From Neoarius graeffei (taxonomy: Eukaryota; Chordata; Actinopteri; Siluriformes; Ariidae), in contig NC_083571.1 of the NCBI RefSeq assembly GCF_027579695.1, positions 88,276,888-88,340,887 of the forward strand: a DNA stretch of 64,000 nt. The letters run 5' to 3'. The notes beneath the pieces are model-generated. The model worked only from the letters and a program-made list of their open reading frames with translations. It was not told the origin of the DNA and did no database searches. Shown here one piece after another: positions 22,053-31,840 of the stretch. Made by a program: the position numbers and the translations under genes. Each line of letters starts with the position of its first letter. Position 1 is the stretch's first letter.

Positions 22053-23201
22053 TGGCTGCATGCACTTTCCCTACATTCACATGTATGTGCACAGAATGTG
22101 CGCCTTATATTTAGGGACAGAAAGTTGCCTACGTTGATGCACCTTGAAGGAGAAAAACATCCACTCTATTCCTGATATTATCGATCTAAATTAACCATAG
22201 GCTATTTTCAGGGTATACCAACTTTACTTTTAAGCTCATGGTCATTATAAGAGCCATCCATCTACATGCTATAATTATATAATCTATGTTTTTTTTTCTT
22301 TTCAGGACAGTCTAGATTGTGATAATATTTGCATATTTACATCAGGCTTTTCTATCAAGGAAAAACATTTTGCATTTATGAATTTTCCATGTTCTTGAAT
22401 GTATGCCACTATAGGAAGCATGGCATCCAAAATATATTTTCATCGTTGTGTGGATTGTCTGGAATCTGGCAACATAAATGTCATGATAATGGGATAGCCT
22501 ACTGTATGTCTTAGCAATAATTTGTAAAAATATATCATGTACCGACATAATTACGTAATGTAAGCTACATTAGAATATCAGTCCGAAGTTGGAGACAAAT
22601 TGTTGCTGTAATTTGCTGTTGCTGTAATTTCAAAACCGGATTACTTGAGAAAGGCAAAAGGCCCAGATGAATACTTTATACCATTTGAAACGGTAGGGAC
22701 TGCTGTTTGTTTTGATGCATGGTTTGTCGCGTAAACTCAGGAGTTAGTGAGGTATTGTGCCGACAAATCCAGGTGTGGAGATGGACACTGGGCTGTATGA
22801 GAATATGATTAAATTTGATGTGAATTCACTGACGTTAATTTTATTGCAAACCGTTTATCATAGCAACTAGTGGGTAACACCACTGGGAAGCTCAAGTAGT
22901 GTGGTTTTACGTGATATACAGGTATGTATGCTAATTGTGTGATGAGTATTCCGCCAGCAATTTAATAGAGATGAATGGGTGTGATTTGGACACATCGGTC
23001 ATATACGGTTATTCCGCAGTGCCAAAGACATTACTGTTTCTGAAATGTGATCAATAAATTTTACTGGGGCACAGCAGATATACAGTGGATATAAAAAGTG
23101 TACACACCCCATTAAAATGATGGGTTTTTCTGATGTAAAAAAAATTAGACCACAATAAATAATTTCAAAACTTTTCCCACCTTTAATGTGACCTATAACC
23201 T

Positions 23202-23581
23202 CATCTCATTCATCTCATTATCTCTAGCCGCTTTATCCTGTTCTACAGGGTCGCAGGCAAGCTGGAGCCTATCCCAGCTGACTACGGGCGAAAGGCGGGG
23301 TACACCCTGGACAAGTTGCCAGGTCATCACAGGGCTGACACATAGACACAGACAACCATTCACACTCACATTCACACCTACGGTCAATTTAGAGTCACCA
23401 ATTAACTTAACCTGCATGTCTTTGGACTGTGGGGGAAACCGGAGCACCCTGAGGAAACCCACACGGACACGGGGAGAACATGCAAACTCCACACAGAAAG
23501 GCCCTCGCCGGCCCCGGGGCTCGAACCCAGGACCTTCTTGCTGTGAGGCGACAGCGCTAACCACTACACCACCGTGCCGCC
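23202..23581 (-). mobile_element. tRNA-derived SINE (copy 8) in the left Tc1 repeat
   Basis: Target duplication ACCTATAACCT at 23191-23201 and 23582-23592. Confidence 0.95.
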
Positions 23582-23813
23582 ACCTATAACCTGTACAATT
23601 CAATTGAAAAACAAACAAATCTGTTAGGGAGGAAAAACATAAAGAATATAAAACATACAATAAGCTGGTTGCATAAGTGTGCACATCCTTAAACTAATAC
23701 TTTGTTGAAAAACCTTTTGATTTAATTACAGCATTCAGTCTTTTTGGGTTCACACCTGCCATCAATTGAAATGACTCTGATTAACACCAAATAAAGTTCA
23801 GACATTTACTCAG

Positions 23814-24786
23814 TTGCATCCTCCAGCAAAAGCCAGGGTTCGCAGAGAGCTTACAAAGCATCAAAGGGATCTCATTGTTGAAAGGTATCAGTCAGGAGAA
23901 GGGTACAAAAACATTTCCACAGCATTAGATATACCATGGAGCACAGTGAAGACAGTCATCAAGAAGTGGAGAAAATATGGGACAACAGTGACATTACCGA
24001 GAACTGGACGTCCCTCCAAAATTGATGAAAAGACAAGACAAAAACTGGTCAGGGAGGCTGCCAAGAGGCCTACAGCAACACTGAAGGAGCTGCAGGAATT
24101 TCTGGCAAGTACTGGTTGTGTACTACATGTGACAACAATCTCCTGTATTCTCCATGTGTCTGGACTATGAGGTAGGGTCAAAGAAAAACATCCAGGCCCG
24201 GCTAAATTTTGAAAAAAAAAAAAAAAAATCAATTCTCCCAAAAGCATATGGGGAAAATGTGTTATGGTCTGATGAAACCAAGGTTGAACTTTTTGGCCAC
24301 AATTCCAAAAGGTATGTTTGGCGCAAAAACACCACTGCGCATCACCAAAAGAACACCATACCCACGGTGAAGCACGGTGGTGGCAGCATCATGTTTTGGG
24401 GTCATTTTTCTTCAGCTGGAACAGGGGCTTTAGTCCAGGTGGACGGAATTATGAACAGTTCTAAATACCAGTCAGTTTTGGCCCAAAACCTTCAGGTGTC
24501 TGCTAGAAATCTGAAGATGAATTTCATCTTTCAGCATGACAATGACCCCAAAAAAGTTTTGGAATGGCCCAGCCAGAGCCCAGACCTAAATCCAATTGAA
24601 AATCTGCGGGGTGACCTGAAGACGGCTGTGCACAAGAGATGCCCTCACAATCTGACAGATTTGGAGCACTTTTCCAAGGAAGAGTGGGCAAATATTGCCA
24701 AGTCTAGATGTGGCAGGCTGATAGACTCCGACCCAAAAATACTGAATGCTGTAATTAAATCAAAAGGTGCTTCAACAAAGTATTAG
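23814..24786 (+). pseudogene. Tc1 transposase (copy E), broken
   Basis: The N-terminal frame (23814-24170) has the paired-like DNA-binding region LTKHQRDLIVERYQSG, TVKTVIKKWRKYGTT and the GRPSK motif. It ends at a TGA. A poly-A stretch near 24212 marks a frame change. The catalytic frame then reads NVLWSDETKVELFG, FQHDNDPK and SPDLNPIENL, so the three acidic positions are retained. A block of about 15 residues between HDNDPK and KVLEWPSQ is missing. It cannot produce active enzyme. Confidence 0.85.
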
Positions 24787-24900
24787 TTTAAGGGTGTGCA
24801 CACTTATGTAACCAGGTTATTGTACTATTTTTATTCTTTATGTTTTTTCCCCTGACAGATTTATTTGTTTTTCAATTGAATTGTACAGGTTATAGGTCGG

Positions 24901-25248
24901 GGCTGCACGGTGGTGTAGTGGTTAGCGCTGTCGCCTCACAGCGAGAAGGTCCGGGTTCGAGCCCCGTGGCCAGCGAGGGCCTTTCTGTGCGGAGTTTGCA
25001 TGTTCTCCCCGTGTGGGTTTCCTCCGGTTTCCCCCACAGTCCAAAGACATGCAGGTTAGGTTAACTGGTGACTGTAGGTGTGAATGTGAGTGTGAATGGT
25101 TGTCTGTGTCTATGTGTCAGCCCTGTGATGACCTGGCGACTTGTCCAGGGTGTACCCCGCCTTTCACCCGTGGTCAGCTGGGATAGGCTCCAGCTTGCCT
25201 GCAACCCTGTAGAACAGGATAAAGCGGCTAGAGATAATGAGATGAGAT
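24901..25248 (+). mobile_element. tRNA-derived SINE (copy 9) in the right Tc1 repeat
   Basis: Its head joins GGTTATAGGTC, the mirror of the site used by copy 8. The outer side is deleted, so no second duplication is seen. It has internal deletions in the body. Confidence 0.85.
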
Positions 25249-25353
25249 CATAAAAAGCTATAATTTTAATGGGGTGTGTACACTTTTTATATCCACTGTA
25301 TACTGGGGCACGTACCCCAGTAAAATGGGTCTGGCGACGCTGATGCTTAGAAT

Positions 25354-25529
25354 GAATGGCTATAGTTATTGGATTGGCTTTAAAAGCAAAAACTTATAAC
25401 GTTCTGAGGATGCAATATATGCAGCAATAGATATTCTATAAAGTCAAGTTTTTCCAATTAATTAGCTTGAAAGTTCTACAACACTACTACTTGTTAACAT
25501 AGCCTGCTGTTTACTATAGCATGTTTAGG

Positions 25530-25598
<69 letters not shown>

Positions 25599-26370
25599 TA
25601 GCATGTTTCTCTATTGGAAAAATCATAGACAGCATGTAAAAGTGTTGGCACGTGAAGGAAACTGCACTGTTGCTGTTTCAGATATAGGAGACGTGCCAGG
25701 GCTCTTGGTCGGCATTAGTGGAGAGTTTCTGTCACTCCCCTGGAAACGGGCCGATACAAAAGGACTGCACTCCTCTACTTCCGGAACAGGCGTCCATCCA
25801 TTCCGCGCGCAAGGTCACGTATCACAGTTGCCAGGAAGCGGCGTGCTTTAACTGCGCGAGCTCCGGGTTCAATCAAGCGCGCGCGGGAACAAAGAACAAA
25901 ACATGCTTTGGATTGGGGGGGTGAAGAGAGGAGAGCACCGTGATGACGTCATCGTGCGTCATAAATGAGTTTCCAGAAGGGGTAATCGTTTTCTAAAGAG
26001 GGAAACCTGAATAGGGGCCATGAGTATTGATCTCATACCATATTGTCTCACGCGCCCGAATGATACGCGCGCATTAACCAAAACCAATGAAAGCGTTTTG
26101 TGCAAAGGCATGACCCTGTCATTATTAGCTAATATAGCAAGCTTATGATCACTTTCACTTTTTGTTTCTTTGAAAATACGACGCTGCTCACTACAGGGGT
26201 AAATACGGAGCCTGTTGAGGAGGTGAATGGGAAGGCAATGTGCATGGGACCAGCAAACCCTGAACTCACGTGCGAAGTATTTCTCAACACTGATATGACG
26301 GAAACGAGGGTTTGTTGATGTCCTGAGTGTTTGAGTGTTTGATTGAACTCATTCTAAGTGCACTGGTTGT
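25354..26370. other. igfbp1 distal upstream interval
   Basis: No gene recognised. It includes a TA microsatellite (25531-25594) and a stretch richer in CG dinucleotides at about 25790-26080. Confidence 0.4.
25531..25594. repeat. (TA)n microsatellite
   Basis: An uninterrupted TA dinucleotide run of about 64 bp. Confidence 0.95.
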
Positions 26371-26480
26371 TGTGATTATTATTATTATTATTATTATTAT
26401 TAGTTCAGGTGGTATGTCTGCAGTAGAATTCTTCTTCTTCCTCTTCTTAGTTCAGGTGGTATGTCTGCAGTAGCATTATT

Positions 26481-26857
26481 ATCTCATCTTATCTCATTAT
26501 CTCTAGCCGCTTTATCCTTCTACAGGGTCGCAGGCAAGCTGGAGCCTATCCCAGCTGACTACGGGCGAAAGGCGGGGTACACCCTGGACAAGTCGCCAGG
26601 TCATCACAGGGCTGACACATAGACACAGACAACCATTCACACTCCCATTCACACCTACAGTCAATTTAGAGTCACCAGTTAACCTAACCTGCATGTCTTT
26701 GGACTGTGGGGGAAACCGGAGCACCCAGAGGAAACCCACGCGGACACGGGGAGAACATGCAAACTCCGCACAGAAAGGCCCTCGCCGGCCACGGGGCTCG
26801 AACCCGGACCTTCTTGCTGTGAGGCGACAGCGCTAACCACTACACCACCGCGCCGCC
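26481..26857 (-). mobile_element. tRNA-derived SINE (copy 10)
   Basis: Reversed, with flanks AGCATTATT on both sides. Its head points towards copy 11. Confidence 0.9.
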
Positions 26858-26884
26858 AGCATTATTATTATTATTATTATTATT

Positions 26885-27260
26885 GGGCGGCACGGTGGTG
26901 TAGTGGTTAGCACTGTCGCCTCACAGCAAGAAGGTCCGGGTTCGAGCCCCGTGGCTGGCGAGGGCCTTTCTGTGCGGAGTTTGCATGTTCTCCCCGTGTC
27001 CGCGTGGGTTTCCTCCGGGTGCTCTGGTTTCCCCCACAGTCCAAAGACATGCAGGTTAGGTTAACTGGTGACTCTAAATTGACCGTAGGTGTGAATGGGA
27101 GTGTGAATGATTGTCTGTGTCTATGTGTCAGCCCTGTGATGACCTGGCGACTTGTCCAGGGTGTACCCCGCCTTTCGCCCGTAGTCAGCTGGGATAGGCT
27201 CCAGCTTGCCTGCGACCCTGTAGAAGGATAAAGCGGCTAGAGATAATGAGATGAGATGAG
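26885..27260 (+). mobile_element. tRNA-derived SINE (copy 11)
   Basis: Forward copy, 27 bp from the head of copy 10. It is flanked by ATTATT triplets. Confidence 0.9.
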
Positions 27261-27578
27261 ATTATTATTATTATTATTATTAGTTCAGGTGGTATGTCTG
27301 CAGTAGAATGCTTCTTCTTCTTCTTCTTCTTATTATTATTATTATTATTAGTTCAGGTGGTATGTCTGCAGTAGAATTCTTCTTCTTCTTCTTCTTCTTC
27401 TTCTTGTTATTAGGTCAGGTGGTATGTCTGCAGTAGAATTTTCTTCCCCTTCTTATTATTATTAGTTCAGATGGTATGTCTTCAGTAGAAATAAACACAT
27501 TTTTGCTTTAATGATCCAGTGCACACAGCCTTGAGCGACCTAAAGGAAAGGATCTACACTTTTGAAATGAAACTCTTA

Positions 27579-27929
27579 GGTGGTGTAAGTGGTTAGCACG
27601 GTCGCCTCACAGCAAGAAGGTTCTGGGTTCGTGGCCGGTGAAGGCCTTTCTGTGTAGTGTTTGCATGTTCTCCCCGTGTCTGCGTGGGTTTCCTCCGAGT
27701 ACTCCTGTTTCCCCTATAGTCCAAAGACATGCGGTTAGGTTAATATGGGACGGCCTTGGGCTGAGGTACCCTTGAGCGAGGCACCTAACTCCCAACCGCT
27801 CCCTGGGTGCTGTTAGCATGGCTGCCCACTGCTCTGGGTATGTGTGTGTGTGCTCATTGCTCACGTGTGTGTTCACTGCTTCAGATGGGTTAAATGCAGA
27901 GAGGAATTTCACAAGTGTGTGATGAATTT

Positions 27930-27988
<59 letters not shown>
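27579..27988 (+). mobile_element. SINE of a second subfamily (copy 12) with (TTTC)n tail
   Basis: The head is shared with the main family, but the tail half is different (CCTTGAGCGAGGCACCTAAC, TGGCTGCCCACTGCTCTGGG). It ends in a TTTC run at 27929-27988. A relative lies at 54240. Confidence 0.8.
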
Positions 27989-28107
27989 ATAATGTCATGC
28001 CCTATAGCATATCATGATCTTATCACACAGTTTAACCCTTTCTGCTGGTGTGTGAAGCCTAATTGGAGTCACGCAAGTCCAAAAAGAGATTGCATCACTA
28101 TAGCTCG

Positions 28108-28136
28108 TGTTTTGCTCCCGACTCCAGTACCACGTG
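28108..28136 (+). promoter_or_regulatory. Candidate FOXO/insulin-response and E-box/hypoxia sites
   Basis: TGTTTTG at 28108-28114 is the complement of CAAAACA, the insulin-response core known in mammalian IGFBP1 promoters. CACGTG at 28131-28136 contains the ACGTG core used by HIF and is also an E-box. They lie about 175-205 bp upstream of the TATA box. That igfbp1 responds to FOXO and hypoxia is established knowledge; use of these particular sites is inference. Confidence 0.4.
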
Positions 28137-28310
28137 CTATCAAAATAAATAGGTCTATTGACGCATTTTGCGTGTCGTATGAAAATAAGCGACTCGAACC
28201 AGTCCCAGGTTGTCCAATCAGATCGGCGCGGGATTCGACTCCTTCTTTTCAGGAATCATTAATATCTCTGGGACGCGTCAAACATTAGCGTGCCAGCCGC
28301 TCCTGGAGTG

Positions 28311-28317
28311 TATAAAT
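28311..28317 (+). promoter_or_regulatory. igfbp1: igfbp1 TATA box
   Basis: TATAAAT lies 164 bp upstream of the start codon, with transcription expected to begin near 28340. Confidence 0.7.
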
Positions 28318-28480
28318 ACTGCGCTCTGAGGGCAGAGCTTAGTCATTTCACCGGGCGCAAGCAAGGAGGAACAGCACCAGTGTGAAACAAAGCCGAGTAG
28401 TGGTTATTTACGCGTTAGGACTGTTTGATTGATTGGTTGGTTTGTTTATTATATAGCTATTAGTATTTGATCGCTTTGGA

Positions 28481-28853
28481 ATGAGCGGAGTCTTTCTGAA
28501 GTTGCTCCACGCGGTGGTACTTGGCGCAGTCCTCTCGGCGCCACAGCTCCGCGCATCCCCGCTCCTGGAGCAGCCGATCCGGTGTGCGCAGTGCACCGCA
28601 GAGCGCGAGGCTGAGTGTCCGCCAGTGGATGCTGGTTGTGCGGAGGTGCTCCGGGAGTCGGGATGCGGCTGCTGTCTGACGTGCGCACTTAAGCGCGGGG
28701 ACCTGTGCGGCATCTATACAGCGCCGTGCGGTTCTGGGCTGCGCTGTTTGCCCACACCTGGAGAGCTGCGGCCGCTGTTTGCGCTCACACGAGGGCAAGC
28801 CGTGTGCACTGAGATCGGGGAGGACGTGCAGAGCCGCACGCAGCCGGCGCCAG
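28481..28853 (+). CDS. igfbp1: igfbp1 exon 1 (coding)
   Basis: Signal peptide plus the complete 12-Cys N-terminal domain. The exon ends after the first base of the Asp125 codon at CAG|GTAGGC. An RGD tripeptide occurs at residues 72-74. Confidence 0.95.
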
Positions 28854-30550
28854 GTAGGCAGCCTGTCCTATAAAATCCTTCTCACGAGCTTTAGAGCTCG
28901 GTTACTAAGCACGGATAAGAAGATGCTTGTGTCTGTGCACGTCGCTGAATAACCTGGAGTATTTTCTTTATTTGCCTCATCGAACAACTCTTTCGCTTTT
29001 CTCCTCCAGATAAGCCCGAGGTGGAGGCTGGCGCTCGGACCGAGGTTTCTGCAGCCGCTTCACCGATCGTCGTGTCGGTCCACATCAAACCCTACGACCC
29101 CTGGCTCCTCAGCGGCGTTCAGGACAGCATGAAGTCCAAAGTGAACACCTACCGAAGGAAACTTGTTGAGCAGGTCGGTACATGACACAGAAACTTTAAA
29201 ATAATGCTTGGATTCTCTCATTCAAAACACGATCCTTGTGTAAAAAAATCAACCGGGGACACTTCGTGGCGTGTTGGTAACCTTTCCAACCACTAGAGGG
29301 CAGGATAACACTTAAAAATCAGAGTTGAAGCACACGTTTGTAAGCTTGTCCTGTGTATGACATTAGGATGAGTCTTCAGGGATCTTGCTGAGTGATAGTG
29401 TATGACATCATCTCTGATAATACAGCAAAGCCAAATATAATAGCATATCATGAAATCCCGCTTATCCTGTTCTACAGGGTCGCAGGCAAGCTGGAGCCTA
29501 TCCCAGCTGACTATGGGTGAGAGGCGGGGTACACCGTGGACAAGTTGCCAGATTATCACAGGGCTGACACATAGAGACAAACAACCGGTCACACTCACAT
29601 TCACACCTATGGTCAATTTAGAGCCACCAATTAGCCTAACCTGCATGTCTTTGCACTGTGGGGGAAACCGGAGCACCCGGAGGAAACCTATGCAGACACT
29701 GGGAGAACATGCAAACTCCACACAGAAAGGCCCTCGCCAGCCTCGAACCCAGGACCTTCTTGCTGTGAGGCCACCAAAAATCATACTCGTGAAAGTTATA
29801 ATCCAAAGCGTACAGTAACAGTATGTGCCTTTCTGTCGATGTGCTAATCTAACCTTTGTAATATTTTATATGAATTAAATGGGGGTGGATAGTTCCAAGT
29901 GTGTGTGTGTGCAGTGTGAGATGCTTAACAGAGCTGACAGCAAATAACAACATTGATAATAAAATAATCCCCTCCCTCCCTCCCTTTTTTTTGGTCGTCT
30001 CAGGGCCCCTGCCATGTGGAGTTACAGAGAGCTCTTGAGAAGATTGCTCGATCCCAACAGAAGCTGGAAGAGAAGCTGACCAAGTTCTATCTGCCTAACT
30101 GTGATAGATCAGGCCTGTACAAAGCCAAACAGGTAAACAAAAAGCATAGTGGTTATTCACGATTATTCCGGGTGTAACAGTAATATACCTAAACCTTTAA
30201 CAACTTCACTAGAACACACAAATAACTGTGTGTTTGTGAAGTCTCAAATTCAGGTGTCAAACTGAGGTCAAACAGGAACCTTACACACACATAGTTAAGA
30301 CTGATGTAATTGCTTTTGGTGTCACACAACACAATGCTGCTCATGTACTGACTTGATATTAGATCCACACTCGATACTGTCGGAGTCAGAATCTGTACAA
30401 ACACACTTTCTTGTCTTTCTGCAGTGCGAATCGTCTCTGGATGGCCAGAGGGGGAAATGCTGGTGTGTGATGTCGTGGAATGGAAAAAAGATTGTGGGAT
30501 CCAGTGAACTACCCACAGATGCTGAGTGCCCTCAGGAGCTCAATCACTGA
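28481..30550 (+). CDS. igfbp1: Insulin-like growth factor-binding protein 1
   Basis: Joining 28481-28853, 29010-29173, 30004-30132 and 30425-30550 gives 263 residues, close to other vertebrate IGFBP-1 proteins. All introns are GT-AG and the phases (1, 0, 0) agree. A signal peptide covers about residues 1-25. The IGF-binding domain has 12 Cys (35-109) with GCGCCLTC at 61-68. The linker is short, and a thyroglobulin type-1 domain with CWCV at 234-237 completes six C-terminal Cys. The secreted protein binds IGF-1 and IGF-2 and restrains their signalling. GELRPLFALTRGQAVC points to IGFBP-1 rather than IGFBP-2, and the neighbour being igfbp3 supports this. The 1a/1b paralogue assignment is not decided. 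Confidence 0.95.
29010..29173 (+). CDS. igfbp1: igfbp1 exon 2
   Basis: Encodes the linker (residues 125-179), ending in NTYRRKLVEQ. The acceptor is CTCCTCCAG and the donor is CAG|GTCGGT. Confidence 0.93.
29452..29774 (-). mobile_element. SINE (copy 13) in igfbp1 intron 2
   Basis: A reversed, older copy lacking the usual tail repeat and part of the head. It accounts for much of the 830-bp intron. Confidence 0.85.
30004..30132 (+). CDS. igfbp1: igfbp1 exon 3
   Basis: Residues 180-222. It starts GPCHVELQRALEKIA, the conserved beginning of the thyroglobulin domain, and includes LPNCDRSGLYKAKQ. The length is a multiple of three. Confidence 0.95.
30425..30550 (+). CDS. igfbp1: igfbp1 exon 4 (coding part)
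   Basis: Residues 223-263, with KCWCVMSWNGKKI and a last Cys before TGA. The C-terminal RGD of human IGFBP-1 is replaced by LPTDAEC. Confidence 0.95.
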   Translation, partial: CESSLDGQRGKCWCVMSWNGKKIVGSSELPTDAECPQELNH

Positions 30551-31360
30551 TCACACAACCACACACACATTCAGGCCCTGAGGAACTCTTCCACTCATGG
30601 ACTATTTCCACACACATATACATCCAGAACATTATGCCACTGATTTCTTTTCTACTTTCTATTTATTTATTGTAGCCTACATGGTTTTGTTTTATACAGG
30701 TACACTGTTTTAAAATTAGTGAATATTAGTTCACTAAACCCACCAAAAAAGAAAATCTTTTTTTTTCTTGTTTCTGAAATGATCCTGTATTAATATGTTT
30801 ATATTTACTTAATGCATCCGTGCATATTTATTTAAACTGAATGTATTCATATAATTGTTTGGGTGAGAATATTTATACCTTATGCCTTATTATTATTTTT
30901 GTATGGTGTATAAATGTATATGTTTAGTGTATTTTTATCAGTGTCAGTTGTCTTATCTTTCCAACAGACTGTTGGTAGGAATCAAAATGGAAAAAAGCAC
31001 TGCATGACCAAACCGCATTGTCACTGCATATAGCTTTCCATGCATTTTCTGTTGTTACACTATTGACATTTTTTTGTCTTGTTTCTTTCACACTATTGCA
31101 CAACTAAGTGAAGAAGACTAAAGCTTTCACAATTCTCTATTTTGTATTTTATTCTGCAGTGCATGATGGGTATTGGTCTTCGTATCTTCTGAAACGGGTA
31201 ACTACCTGTTCCTACCTCTGTTTTTGAAGATTTATTGTGTCTGTGTTATTTCTGAGAGACTTTGCTTTTTCCAGTGTGGCTTTTTGTCCATGGACTTAAG
31301 ACCACTTAAGTTATATAAATATATGTGTGTGCCTTTTTAATAAATTGTGGAGGTAAAATG
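30551..31360 (+). other. igfbp1: igfbp1 3' untranslated region
   Basis: AT-rich, with repeated ATTTA motifs (for example 30661-30671). This fits an unstable mRNA, a known property of IGFBP-1 transcripts. It ends just beyond the AATAAA at 31339. Confidence 0.7.
31339..31344 (+). terminator. igfbp1: igfbp1 polyadenylation signal
   Basis: AATAAA followed by a GT-rich stretch. It is the best-placed canonical signal after the stop codon. Confidence 0.65.
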
Positions 31361-31779
31361 TCTTTCGTCTGGTCTCAGTATGTGTAACCTGAAATATAGC
31401 TCAACTCTGCTGTGGTGAACCTACTATAAAACAAAGCTTTAAACCCAATTCAGGGTCAATAAATTGTATGATGTGATGTACCTGAAATAACCTTACACCA
31501 TGATTTCTTTTTCATTCTCTGAAAATATACCTTGCCAACCCATGATTAGGTTCCTGTGTGCCTTTTAAAAAAGGAAGAACTCTATTTGAGAGCTTGTGCG
31601 TCCTTATCGTGGTAATCGGCAACGGAGCTGTGCACTAATTTTAGCTCGGTATTTGGGGGAACCAGGCTCTGCTTTCTGCAGTGCCTTTGACCTGCTCTCT
31701 GTTTGTCCTGGTCGGGCACAGGAATGCCCCCCTCCTACCGCCCAAGCAAGCAGCCTCTCTGGCACCATCTACTACACTC

Positions 31780-31810
<31 letters not shown>

Positions 31811-31840
31811 ACACATCTTTTGCACTCTTACATAATTAAA
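31361..31840. other. Intergenic interval between igfbp1 and igfbp3
   Basis: No gene recognised. A poly-C run followed by (CA)n lies at about 31778-31815. Confidence 0.5.

Larger units (their letters stand above)
23081..25300 (+). mobile_element. Tc1 element (copy E) with a SINE in each terminal repeat
   Basis: Ends TACAGTGGATATAAAAAGTG and its complement lie on TA. The interior matches classic fish Tc1. The left repeat is interrupted at 23202 and the right at about 24900, both by SINEs whose heads face inward. Confidence 0.9.
21513..25345. mobile_element. hAT-like element (3.8 kb) with nested insertions
   Basis: The left end is CAGGGGCGTTGCTAGAC; the right end is the complement of CATCAGCGTCGCCAGAC. 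Flanks TTTAGAAT (21505-21512) and CTTAGAAT (25346-25353) agree at 7 of 8. A poly-C run follows the left end. Inside are a SINE (21692-22052) and a Tc1 (23081-25300) that has two SINEs of its own. No transposase was recognised. Confidence 0.7.
26370..27490. repeat. Minisatellite of TTA/TTC triplets and a GTTCAGGTGGTATGTCTGCA unit
   Basis: The core GGTGGTATGTCTGCAGTAG recurs at about 26408, 26456, 27289, 27356 and 27419, with a diverged one at about 27470. Units are separated by variable TTA and TTC triplet runs. Two SINEs lie within the array. Confidence 0.85.

Noticed and set aside
23188-23589. Recurring 60-137 residue frames such as [15 protein letters not shown] or [19 protein letters not shown] in many places
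   Set aside because: They are translations of the SINE in one or the other orientation, not genes.
26370-27490. CRISPR-like array from regularly spaced repeated units
   Set aside because: The spacing is irregular, the spacers are TTA/TTC triplets, and the genome is vertebrate; it is a minisatellite.
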